A DNA stretch of 64,000 bases, from NCBI RefSeq assembly GCF_003010965.1, contig NZ_PGGM01000008.1:124001-188000 (forward strand), in the 5' to 3' direction. The DNA is from Phyllobacterium sophorae (GTDB lineage: Bacteria > Pseudomonadota > Alphaproteobacteria > Rhizobiales > Rhizobiaceae). The notes beneath the pieces were generated by a model, which had not been told where the DNA came from, ran no database searches, and worked only from the letters and a program-made list of their open reading frames with translations. Position 1 is the stretch's first letter; every line of letters starts with the position of its first letter. Shown in pieces: positions 36,496-44,116 of the stretch. A program made the translations under genes and the position numbers.

Positions 36496-37695
36496 TCATA
36501 CGATGCCCCAAGCGCGATAACGGCCCCTGCCTGTCATTTCGCGCACCCCAAGCTCGGCAATAAGATTGAGTGCACCACGCTGTGTCACCTTCAGCTCCTT
36601 GGCAATCAATGCGGTCGACACCATGGGTCTCGACAAAATGAGATCGATCATGCCCGGCAAGCTCGACGTGGAACGCCGATCCTTCAGTTTCCGCTCCATT
36701 TGCAGCCGCGCAAGGCTCAATCGCTCTATTTCCCTCAGGCTTGCCACACTCGACACTTGGACCGCCTCCAGAAATGCAATCAGCCGGGTGGTGCGATCGC
36801 GGGCCCGGCGGCGATCTCTAGGTATGGTGCGCAGGCCCGCGTTGAAAGCGGCGAGGTGTGATCTGGTCTTTCCGCGCTCCCGCAGCATCGCAGAAACCAG
36901 CATGGGGCCCAGCCAATGCTGATGTTGCAGCGGCTCGATATCCTCCCATGCATCCCACACGACCGCGGCGCCAAGGAGGGGCGGCAGATCGCGCGCCTGG
37001 TCATGAACCATGAACCATCGCTCCATGCGCTTGTCTTCGTTCCATTCGGGATCGTAGACAAGCGGGTCTCCGTCCGGAGTAACCTCGGCCGAAGCTACGG
37101 TCTTCTCTCCCCTGCCCTTCTTGAACGTTTCATCCTTGACCGAAGGCTGCGCCAGAAGCCGCGCCGACCGGTCAAGCAGGGCATCAAGCCGTGCCAATTC
37201 ATCTTCGAACTCATTTTCGGCTTCGGATTTGTTCTCTTGCTCAATGGATGTTTCCAGCTCGATCGCCGGTGCGCTTTCCACTGCCACAATCAAGGCGTCC
37301 GTTGCCGCCCGTCCTCGAAGACTGGCAATCCCTTTCGCACTGAGCGCCCAGGCTGGCGCACCAGCAGCGATCTGGCGCCGGATGCGCAGGATCGCATGGG
37401 CTCTCGTCAATTCGTGGGTTGGCGTGCGGATATCCATGCGTGCATCATGGAGTACCAAATCTTCGACATGGACCAGTTCACCGGCAAGCCACAATGCATT
37501 GCACGCTTCCATGAAATGCGACCGGGCAATCCAGCCGTCGTTCTCGCGCAGCAATCCCTCACGCGAGCGGCGGCTGCCTTCGCCGAAATCGCCCTTGCGG
37601 CTCACCCGGTCATCGAGCCGCGCCAATGCATCCTCGGCCGCGACCAGAGGCCGGAGCAGATCACTGAGGGATATATTGCCAGAATCATAAACCAT
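36496..37695 (-). CDS. DUF1612 / RHE_PE00001 family protein with a C-terminal helix-turn-helix
   Basis: This 399-residue protein of unknown function belongs to a family I recognise from rhizobial plasmids and chromids. The typical N-terminal block reads WIARSHFMEACNALWLAGEL, then VEDLVLHDARMDIRTPTHEL and TRAHAILRIRRQIA. The C-terminal block (SSLPGMIDLILSRPMVSTALIAKELKVTQRGALNLIAELGVREMTGRGRYRAWGIV) looks like a winged helix-turn-helix. The middle (about 160-200) is acidic and likely unstructured. It is preceded 111 bases upstream by an L,D-transpeptidase gene on the same strand, and parS-like palindromes lie 1 kb away. It may be a DNA-binding protein; no function is established. Confidence 0.85.
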   Translation of the reverse strand: MVYDSGNISLSDLLRPLVAAEDALARLDDRVSRKGDFGEGSRRSREGLLRENDGWIARSHFMEACNALWLAGELVHVEDLVLHDARMDIRTPTHELTRAHAILRIRRQIAAGAPAWALSAKGIASLRGRAATDALIVAVESAPAIELETSIEQENKSEAENEFEDELARLDALLDRSARLLAQPSVKDETFKKGRGEKTVASAEVTPDGDPLVYDPEWNEDKRMERWFMVHDQARDLPPLLGAAVVWDAWEDIEPLQHQHWLGPMLVSAMLRERGKTRSHLAAFNAGLRTIPRDRRRARDRTTRLIAFLEAVQVSSVASLREIERLSLARLQMERKLKDRRSTSSLPGMIDLILSRPMVSTALIAKELKVTQRGALNLIAELGVREMTGRGRYRAWGIV

Positions 37696-37806
37696 TCAAA
37701 ACATGGTAAACGATTGGTGAAGCGGAAAACATAGTGGAGTTAACTTCCACTCGCCGGCGCCGATCCAGTGGACGCCTTCGAGTGACTTTGAGCCTATTGG
37801 ATGCCG

Positions 37807-38547
37807 TTAGCCAACCACAACCGTGGCTTTTCCGGGCACGCGATTGTAAAGATCGATAATATCCTGATTGATGAGACGCACACATCCCGATGACATGGAC
37901 TGACCTATCGACCACCACTCGGGCGATCCGTGGATGCGGTATCCGGTATCGGCACCATCCTTGAATATATAAAGCGCACGGGCGCCCAAAGGATTGTCAG
38001 GGCCGGGCTCCATTCCGTTCTCGTACTTCACCAGTTCCGGCTTGCGCTGAATCATTTCTCGTGGCGGCGTCCAGCGTGGCCATTCTTTCTTGTATTGGAT
38101 ATTGGCGCGGCCATTCCACAGGAATCCGGCCTTGCCAATCCCGACACCATAGCGAATGGCATCGCCGCCCGGCTGAACGAGATACAGATAGCGTTCCTGC
38201 AGGCGCACGACGATGGTCCCCGGCTGCTCGCCCGTGGGATCGACCACAATCTGCCGGCGGAATTGCGCCGGAATTTTTTGATAGGGAATTGCCGGCAAGG
38301 AATAAGGTCCTTCCTGGACAGCTGCGTACATCACGTCCGGAACGGTGACGGCTTTGTCAATACTGATCTGCGGACGAATACCGCTCGTCGGCATTGCATC
38401 GATGTTCATCTCCGGCAGATCGAAGGTGGTTTGGGTGCAACCAGATACGCCCAACACGGCCAATGAACCCGCGCCAAGCAAAAGGTGGCGGCGGGATATC
38501 GCGGGAGCCTGCAATCCGGGGGTGGCTGCCTGTTTACGCTGGGACAA
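37807..38547 (-). CDS. L,D-transpeptidase (YkuD family), predicted Tat lipoprotein
   Basis: The protein has 246 residues. The only early start is TTG at 38547, without a strong ribosome site. The N-terminus combines a twin-arginine motif (ISRRHLLLGAGSLAVLG) with a lipobox (VSGC, lipidated C37). The catalytic YkuD motif is complete: H206 in RIHGSPEWW and C222 in SMSSGCVRL. Such enzymes make 3-3 cross-links in peptidoglycan or attach proteins to it in the periplasm; rhizobia often carry many copies. It runs away from the palindrome-rich spacer at 38548-38893. Confidence 0.92.
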   Translation of the reverse strand: MSQRKQAATPGLQAPAISRRHLLLGAGSLAVLGVSGCTQTTFDLPEMNIDAMPTSGIRPQISIDKAVTVPDVMYAAVQEGPYSLPAIPYQKIPAQFRRQIVVDPTGEQPGTIVVRLQERYLYLVQPGGDAIRYGVGIGKAGFLWNGRANIQYKKEWPRWTPPREMIQRKPELVKYENGMEPGPDNPLGARALYIFKDGADTGYRIHGSPEWWSIGQSMSSGCVRLINQDIIDLYNRVPGKATVVVG

Positions 38548-38652
38548 TTTTTTACTCGCTTACAACTGATGGCAATGCTTCAAACTGTATGGAAATGTGG
38601 TTTACAAAACGTGAAGCGGAACAGTCGCGCCTTAACGAATAAGCCTCGCTCG

Positions 38653-38678
38653 GTGCTGTTGACAGCTGTCAACAGCAC
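38653..38678. repeat. Palindrome 1, core GTTGACAGCTGTCAAC, parS-like
   Basis: A perfect 26-bp palindrome is centred at 38665/38666, with the 16-bp core GTTGACAGCTGTCAAC (38658-38673). The core recurs exactly 88 bases downstream. It fits GTTNNCNNNNGNNAAC, the pattern I recall for centromere (parS) sites of repABC replicons in alphaproteobacteria. An operator role is the alternative. Confidence 0.55.
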
Positions 38679-38745
38679 ATGATGGAGGGCGCGAGGCGCC
38701 CACCCGGCGTCGTGCGCACTCGCTGGAAGCGCAAGCGCACTGCCA

Positions 38746-38761
38746 GTTGACAGCTGTCAAC
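38746..38761. repeat. Palindrome 2, GTTGACAGCTGTCAAC, parS-like
   Basis: This is an exact second copy of the 16-bp palindromic core at 38658-38673. Symmetry stops at the 16-bp core here. Flanking bases differ between the copies, so it is the core that is conserved and not a longer duplicated segment. Confidence 0.55.
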
Positions 38762-38893
38762 CGCTCATACAGGAAATGTCCGAGTAGCTTTAAATCCAGG
38801 ACGAATTATGCAATCGTGCGTTTTAGATTTAATCCTTTTCTACGTATGATTGTATTTCGAGTTTAGGATAACACGAGATCAGGGCTTTCTTCG

Positions 38894-39337
38894 ATGGCAG
38901 ATGACACGGCTAACAGCTTTTGGCCGAATACACCGGTGGTAAAGACGACAGAACTATTGGCTGAATGCACCGGTAAATCTGCGCGCGATCCACAAAAACA
39001 GTTGCTTTTGGCTGAAGAGTTCATCCGCAGCAATATCTACAATCCCGTGAGTATTGCAGATATTGCGACAGCCTCAGGAGTCAATATCCGCAGCTTGCAG
39101 CGGCTTTTCCGGAAACACCGTGGCATCACACCCGTTCGGGCCCTGTTGAACTTCCGTATTGCTGCCGCGCATGAAATTATTCTCAGCCGCAAGGCCCCGT
39201 CGGTCCGGGACCTTGCCGCCACATTTCACTTCTCCAATCCCGGCCGTTTCTCCAAGCTCTACCGCCAGACCTATTCCTGTACCCCTTCTGAAGAAATCCG
39301 CTCTTGGCGGAGCCGTGTGCCGACACGATCCGGGTAA
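38894..39337 (+). CDS. AraC-type DNA-binding protein, single-domain
   Basis: The protein has 147 residues from the ATG at 38894. Residues about 38-140 form the complete double helix-turn-helix of the AraC/XylS family: VSIADIATASGVNIRSLQRLFRKHRGITPVRALLNFRI for the first half and SVRDLAATFHFSNPGRFSKLYRQTYSCTPSEEIR for the second. Only about 37 residues precede it, so there is no effector-binding domain. It is either a MarA/SoxS-like stand-alone regulator or the remaining C-terminal half of a longer one. Its upstream spacer contains the two palindromes. Its targets are unknown. Confidence 0.88.
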   Translation: MADDTANSFWPNTPVVKTTELLAECTGKSARDPQKQLLLAEEFIRSNIYNPVSIADIATASGVNIRSLQRLFRKHRGITPVRALLNFRIAAAHEIILSRKAPSVRDLAATFHFSNPGRFSKLYRQTYSCTPSEEIRSWRSRVPTRSG

Positions 39338-39373
39338 CACCCCTGCCGACCCGCCGGTTCTTCAGCCACCAGA

Positions 39374-40147
39374 TCAGCGGTAGCTGGCCGTCTGATCCAG
39401 AAAATCGTGGAAGTGCGCAATGACGCTGCTGCGGTCGATAAATATCACCGCATAGGCCGGAGGCTCGTGCGTGACGGCAATCCTGTCTGGTGAGAAATCG
39501 AGCGCCGACTGATGATTGGTGCCGCGCAGCACACTGACGGGAATGCCTCGCCAACTGCCGGCAATCGGCCGATGTGCATGGCCAGCAAAGATGTGTCGAA
39601 CGTTGCCGTGCTGTTTCAGGAGTTCATAGAGCGCATCCGCCTCGATAATGCCCATCCTGTCCAGGAGTGGCATGTGAATGGGAAAAGGCGGATGGTGAGC
39701 AAAGAGGAACACCGGGCGATCCATTGCCTCTTCAAGACGCTGCTGCAGCCAGTGCAAGCGCGCTTCGTCCAATCGGCCCTCTGGCCTGCCAGGAAGCAGC
39801 GTATCGAGCATGATCAATCGTCCCTCCCTGGTGTCTTCCACGCCGTGGACGAAGCCATCCTCTGATCGGATCCCGTCAAAGACGTCAAGGAATGCATTTC
39901 GATCGTCATGATTGCCAAGCATCAATCTGGCAGGCGGACCAAGCTTGAGCAGTTCGACAGCCAGGGCGCGATAGGTGGCTTTCTCGCCCGTCTCACTCAG
40001 ATCACCGGTAAAAATCACCAGCTCAGCGTCCGAATGATTCCGATTGATGTCGGCGATGCACGCCTGAAGCCGCGCTAAAGGATCAAGACCGCACAAGATC
40101 TGACCCGGCGTTACGAGATGCAGATCAGTCACCTGGATAATTTTCAT
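39374..40147 (-). CDS. Metallophosphoesterase (CpdA/GpdQ-like phosphodiesterase)
   Basis: The protein has 257 residues from the ATG at 40147 (MKIIQVTDLHLVTPG). The class III calcineurin-like motifs are all present: TDLHL, FTGDLSETG, LMLGNHDD, FAHHPPF and FAGHAHRPIAG, which supply the two-metal site. Relatives are cAMP phosphodiesterases (CpdA, SpdA) and the glycerophosphodiesterase GpdQ. It is the last gene of an operon with an ABC transporter and LacI regulator, which favours a nutritional role on an imported phosphodiester over cAMP signalling; this is inference. It begins 21 bases after the lacI-type stop. Confidence 0.9.
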   Translation of the reverse strand: MKIIQVTDLHLVTPGQILCGLDPLARLQACIADINRNHSDAELVIFTGDLSETGEKATYRALAVELLKLGPPARLMLGNHDDRNAFLDVFDGIRSEDGFVHGVEDTREGRLIMLDTLLPGRPEGRLDEARLHWLQQRLEEAMDRPVFLFAHHPPFPIHMPLLDRMGIIEADALYELLKQHGNVRHIFAGHAHRPIAGSWRGIPVSVLRGTNHQSALDFSPDRIAVTHEPPAYAVIFIDRSSVIAHFHDFLDQTASYR

Positions 40148-40168
40148 GGTTTGTCTCGACAAGAATGG

Positions 40169-41215
40169 TCAGGGGTGCAATGCCGCGGGGACGCGTGTGC
40201 TGGCACGCTGAATAAGGCGCGTGCTCAAGCGTTCGTGTACGGGCGGGTGATCTGGATCTGCCTCGCGGCGATCAAGCAAAGCCACGGCATGGGCGGCCAT
40301 GACGGAAGCATCCTGCTTGAATGTCGTCAGATTATAGGCATCCCAGGCAGCTTCAGGGATGTCGTCAAATCCGATGACGGAAAGGTCGTCAGGGATCGAC
40401 ATCCTGGTATGCCGCCGGGCATAATCGATCAAACCGAAGGCCACCAGATCATTCACACAGAACACAGCATCCGGCCTGGTCTCGCTTGAAAGCAGCTGTT
40501 GAGCCGCTTCCTGGCCGCCAGCATAATTTGAATTGCTGCCGTTGCCGATCATCACGGCGGCGCCATGCAGCTCTGCCTCCTGGCGGAAACCATATTCGCG
40601 CTCGACTGTTGTCGGTGTGCGCGACAGCGCCCCTGCGAAAGCAAGTCTCCTGTGCCCGCCGGCCAGGAAAAACCGGGCCGCCTCGCGGCCTGCACCTTCA
40701 TTGTCAATGTTGACGTCATCGGCACCGGTTTCCGAACGCCCAAGCACGATCAATGGCTGTCCATTGCGGCGGGCGAGATCGACAAAGGACGAGGGCGGCG
40801 AACCGGACAGAATGATCGTCGCTTCGGCTCGATAGCCAAACAACGTTTTCTGTGCTGCGACGAGTTCCTCCTCCGTGCGTCCGGTATTGATGACGATGGG
40901 GACACTGCCGCGATGGATGAGCGCCTTGGTGAGGGCTGCGACGAGGTGGGACCGGTAACCGAGCTCGGGATTGGTAACCACAAGCCCGACAAGCCGGCTC
41001 TTGCGTGCAAGGAGGCCGCGTGCCAGGTCGTTAACCTGATAACCCAGCGCTTCGGCGGCTTCGAGGATTTTCACGCGCTTCTTGGCCGAGACACTCGCGC
41101 CGGGCGTGAAGGCCCGCGAGACCGCCGAACGCGACACGCCCGCATGTTTTGCCACCTGCAGCGCGCTGACATATTGTTTGTCGTCCCTCGACGATTTCTT
41201 ACCCTTGGAACTCAT
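40169..41215 (-). CDS. LacI family transcriptional regulator
   Basis: The protein has 348 residues from the ATG at 41215 (MSSKGKKSSRDDKQ). The N-terminal helix-turn-helix reads VSALQVAKHAGVSRSAVSRAFTPGASVSAKKRVKILEAAEALGYQVN, with a YQVN-LAR hinge. The periplasmic-binding-like effector domain contains GLVVTNPELGYRSHLVAALTKAL and ends with the dimer region PDAVFCVNDLVAFGLIDYAR and SVIGFDDIPEA. It lies 4 bases after the permease stop in the operon it probably controls. TGCACAGCTGCG, an imperfect dyad just before the first gene (45239-45256), is a candidate operator. Confidence 0.93.
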   Translation of the reverse strand: MSSKGKKSSRDDKQYVSALQVAKHAGVSRSAVSRAFTPGASVSAKKRVKILEAAEALGYQVNDLARGLLARKSRLVGLVVTNPELGYRSHLVAALTKALIHRGSVPIVINTGRTEEELVAAQKTLFGYRAEATIILSGSPPSSFVDLARRNGQPLIVLGRSETGADDVNIDNEGAGREAARFFLAGGHRRLAFAGALSRTPTTVEREYGFRQEAELHGAAVMIGNGSNSNYAGGQEAAQQLLSSETRPDAVFCVNDLVAFGLIDYARRHTRMSIPDDLSVIGFDDIPEAAWDAYNLTTFKQDASVMAAHAVALLDRREADPDHPPVHERLSTRLIQRASTRVPAALHP

Positions 41216-41219
41216 TTGT

Positions 41220-42032
41220 CTAATGCCCAACCTTGGAAAGCACATCCGCGCGCAAGAATCGCTCTACAACCAGCATGAAGCCTATCGAGGGAACGAGCAA
41301 CAACAGAGCGGTGATCGAAGCGATCTGATAATTGCCTCCCGACCCCGCCGTGTAGAGCAGCAATGGCAGCGTGTTCACATCCGGCGCACCGACAAAATAA
41401 CTGCCAGTGAATTCATCGAGCGATTCGAGAAAGACGAAAATGGCGCTCGCCATCAGGCCGGGTGCGGCAAGGGGGAGCGTCACATCGCGAAAGGCACGGA
41501 ACGGACCCGCACCAATGGAACGAGCCGCTTCCTCAAGGTCGATGTCGACGGCGGAGAACGCCGCAGTCGCGATCCACACAGCATAAACAAGTCCGTGCGT
41601 GACATGCACCATCACCACGCCGGCAATCGTTCCGTTAAGTCCGATCTGGTAGAAAAACCGGGCAATATTCACATAGACCGGAAGGTTGGGAAACGCCTGC
41701 GGGATCAGAAATGCCAGCAGGATCAGTCCTCTGAACGGCAACTTCAATCGCGACAGCGCATAGCCCGCCGGAATTGCCAGTGCCAGCGAGGCAATGACAG
41801 TCAGCGCCGCGATCACAATACTCGTCATGAGCGATTCCATGGCATTGCCGCGCGGCGAAAATACCCGCTGCCAGAAACTGAAGCCATATTCCAGCGGCAG
41901 CATGTGCGGGAAGTACCATTTCTCCGCCACCGTCCATAGAACGAGATTCGTCAGCGGGCCAAAAATGACGAATGCGAGAAGACCAAGGACGAATGCGCGT
42001 GGGAGCCACCAAAAATCGACGCGAGCCATCAT
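41220..42032 (-). CDS. ABC transporter permease, PotC-like
   Basis: The protein has 270 residues from the ATG at 42032, overlapping the upstream permease stop. Six membrane spans are visible. The coupling loop LEEAARSIGAGPFRAFRDVTLPLAAPGL is the EAA motif. NLPVYVNIARFFYQIGLNGTI and FLESLDEFTGSYFVGAPDVNTLP fit the spermidine/putrescine and iron/thiamine permease superfamily. It works with the permease encoded at 42850-42029. Confidence 0.92.
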   Translation of the reverse strand: MMARVDFWWLPRAFVLGLLAFVIFGPLTNLVLWTVAEKWYFPHMLPLEYGFSFWQRVFSPRGNAMESLMTSIVIAALTVIASLALAIPAGYALSRLKLPFRGLILLAFLIPQAFPNLPVYVNIARFFYQIGLNGTIAGVVMVHVTHGLVYAVWIATAAFSAVDIDLEEAARSIGAGPFRAFRDVTLPLAAPGLMASAIFVFLESLDEFTGSYFVGAPDVNTLPLLLYTAGSGGNYQIASITALLLLVPSIGFMLVVERFLRADVLSKVGH

Positions 42033-42850
42033 GCGCGCTCCTTCATCGATTGCCGCAGATAGATCAGCGCGACGCCGGCTGTGAGCAACAACGAAATCAG
42101 ACCCAGCGCATTGGCCACGCCATAGTCACCATGCGCGTTGATGCGGAAGGCGATATCGGCCGTGAGCATCGTCGGCGATTGCGCGTTGATCATCAACGGG
42201 ACGGAAAGGACGGACATCATTGTGACGAAGGACAGTATCAACCCCACCAGCAAAGTCGGGGCGACCTGTGGCAGCACAATTTCAATCAGGATGCGCAATC
42301 GTGAAGCACCGAGATTGCGGGCAGCTTCAATGGTGCTGCGATCAAGCGAGGCCATGGCCCCGGCAAGGAGAAGGGTGACAAAGGGCGTCTGCTTCCAGAC
42401 GAAGGCGATGACGATTCCGCGCCAGTCGAGAAAACCCACCGTCTGCAGCGGGGTCAATATGCCAAGACTGACGAGGACATTGTTCATCAGGCCATTCTTG
42501 GCCAGGAACGTTCGCAGGACCTGGCCGACGACAATGAAGGGAATGAACATGGGCCAGCGATAGAGCCAGCGCAGCAGTGCAACGGCGCGCGGGTTTTCAC
42601 CAAGCGTCAGATAGCCACCGATCGCGATTGAAAAAAACCCGATTAGCAGTGTTGAAACCGCGACAATGACGACGGTGAAAATCATGTCGCTGGAATAAAG
42701 CTCAAATGATTTACTGAAATTGCCTAAGCCGAAGGTTTCGCCAACCTCGAATGCACCAACAATGGAAGCGAAAAGCGGCACGATGAAAAACAGCACGATC
42801 ATGACCAGTGCCGGCAGGACCAGGAGAAGAGCAAGAAGGCGTTTCGGCAT
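42029..42850 (-). CDS. ABC transporter permease, PotB-like
   Basis: The protein has 273 residues. The N-terminal span is RLLALLLVLPALVMIVLFFIVPL, and the EAA loop is IEAARNLGASRLRILIEIVLPQVAPTLL. It begins 13 bases after a strong palindromic hairpin (42872-42895) that follows the binding protein gene, so its expression may be tuned below that of the binding protein. It overlaps the second permease by 4 bases. Confidence 0.92.
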   Translation of the reverse strand: MPKRLLALLLVLPALVMIVLFFIVPLFASIVGAFEVGETFGLGNFSKSFELYSSDMIFTVVIVAVSTLLIGFFSIAIGGYLTLGENPRAVALLRWLYRWPMFIPFIVVGQVLRTFLAKNGLMNNVLVSLGILTPLQTVGFLDWRGIVIAFVWKQTPFVTLLLAGAMASLDRSTIEAARNLGASRLRILIEIVLPQVAPTLLVGLILSFVTMMSVLSVPLMINAQSPTMLTADIAFRINAHGDYGVANALGLISLLLTAGVALIYLRQSMKERA

Positions 42851-42871
42851 CGAGATATCCGGGAAAGGGAA

Positions 42872-42895
42872 GGGGATCGCCGATCGGCAATCCCC
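42872..42895 (-). promoter_or_regulatory. Stable intercistronic hairpin after a binding-protein gene
   Basis: On the minus strand GGGGATTGCC and GGCGATCCCC pair along their whole length around GATC, with one T-G wobble. It begins 13 bases after the binding protein stop and ends 21 bases before the permease start. The following bases are UUCCCUUUCCC and not a U-run, so mRNA stabilisation or partial termination is more likely than a full stop. Confidence 0.6.
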
Positions 42896-42908
42896 GAATT
42901 CATAAAAC

Positions 42909-44042
42909 TTAGTTGGCTACATTCTTTTCGTAAGCTTCGAGAATGGCCGAGTTATAGGGTGCAATCGGGAATGGCTTGCCCTTGGTGGCCAGATCGTCTG
43001 GCGATATATCCACGAACAGCTTGTCCCAGCTCGCCTTGTCGAGTTCCGGCTGAACATATTTGGCGTCGATGCCCGGATACCAGTTGAAGCGCTTGACGAT
43101 GCCTTCTGCCTGAATCTTGGGGCTGGTGGCGAGAGCCACGAATTTCTCGGCCAGTTCCGTGTTCGGGCTCTTGGCCGGAATGACGTAGTGCATGGGCTGG
43201 CCCGGCATGCCTGGTGCTGGCAGGAACAGCTTCATCTCCGGCGGCAGCTTGCCGTCGGCCTGCCAGGAATAGAACATGTCAACCCAGACCGGTCCCATGG
43301 CAATCTCGCCGCGGCTCAGCATATCCAGTGTCCCGGCATTTCCCGGGGTGAGGGTGGCATTGGTAGTGAAATCCTTCAGGCCCGCAAAGGCCTTGTCCCA
43401 CTTCTTTGTCTCGGCTTCCTCGAACGGTCCGTTCATCAGCTTGGCATCGCCCTCGCCAAAGGCATAGATCCAGCCCATGACGAAGCTGACGCCGGAAGCG
43501 CCGCCCTTGATGCCGTTATAGCCGAACTGCTTGGGGTTCTGCTTGGCCCAGGCAACGAGTTCTTCGTAACTCTTGGGCGGATTGGGGATCAGCGCGGGAT
43601 TATAGGCGATGGCGGTCTGGCTGGCGAACATCGGCATGACATAGCCATCGACATTGGCACCGAGCGCCATTTTGGCTTTCTCGCTGGTGACCATTTCGCC
43701 GGAAGGAATCTTGGCGCGGTAGGATTCAAGATAGCCTTGCTTGACCAAGGGGCCTGCGAATTTTTCGTGGACGACGGCAACATCCGCATCCCATTTATCC
43801 ACATTGGCCTTTGCCTGCGCGTCGAAACGCTCGACGATTTTCTGTGACCCGGCGTCACCGGGTCCCGTTCCAACCACGCGCACTTTCGTGCCCGGATTTT
43901 CCTTCTCGAAAATCGGCCCGAGGTAGTCGTTGACGTAATCGACCATGTTCTGGTCGCCGGCCGTCAAAACCGTAAGATCGGCGGCACCAGCGGGTGCTGC
44001 CGCCAGAGAGAGGAAAAGGGAAACCTGTAGAAGCTTTTTCAT
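42909..44042 (-). CDS. ABC transporter substrate-binding protein (SBP_bac_1/8 type)
   Basis: The protein has 377 residues from the ATG at 44042; the frame is open 6 codons upstream without a ribosome site. A Sec signal peptide reads MKKLLQVSLFLSLAAAPAGA before ADLTVLTAG. The mature part has VLTAGDQNMVDYVNDYLGPIFEKENPG, AIAYNPALIPNPPKSYEEL and GPVWVDMFYSWQ, a pattern shared by polyamine, thiamine and YnjB-like binding proteins. The ligand is unknown. The phosphoesterase in the same operon suggests a phosphorylated compound, as an inference. Confidence 0.9.
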   Translation of the reverse strand: MKKLLQVSLFLSLAAAPAGAADLTVLTAGDQNMVDYVNDYLGPIFEKENPGTKVRVVGTGPGDAGSQKIVERFDAQAKANVDKWDADVAVVHEKFAGPLVKQGYLESYRAKIPSGEMVTSEKAKMALGANVDGYVMPMFASQTAIAYNPALIPNPPKSYEELVAWAKQNPKQFGYNGIKGGASGVSFVMGWIYAFGEGDAKLMNGPFEEAETKKWDKAFAGLKDFTTNATLTPGNAGTLDMLSRGEIAMGPVWVDMFYSWQADGKLPPEMKLFLPAPGMPGQPMHYVIPAKSPNTELAEKFVALATSPKIQAEGIVKRFNWYPGIDAKYVQPELDKASWDKLFVDISPDDLATKGKPFPIAPYNSAILEAYEKNVAN

Positions 44043-44116
44043 TGTGAACTCCCTGAGCAAACATGGTTAAGTGGCACTCTTGTGGATGGCAGCCTGTTCA
44101 TGGACTGCCAAATTTC

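Larger units (their letters stand above)
38548..38893. other. Gene-free spacer with two palindromes and two hairpins
   Basis: This 346-base spacer separates the minus-strand L,D-transpeptidase from the plus-strand AraC-type gene. Its left 100 bases and right 130 bases are A+T-rich and would hold the two promoters. The middle (38653-38761) is G+C-rich and consists of palindrome, hairpin, hairpin, palindrome. The hairpins are GGGCGC-GAG-GCGCCC (38687-38701) and GTGCGC/GCGCAC with inner CGCT/AGCG (38712-38740). No coding sequence is credible here. Confidence 0.75.
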
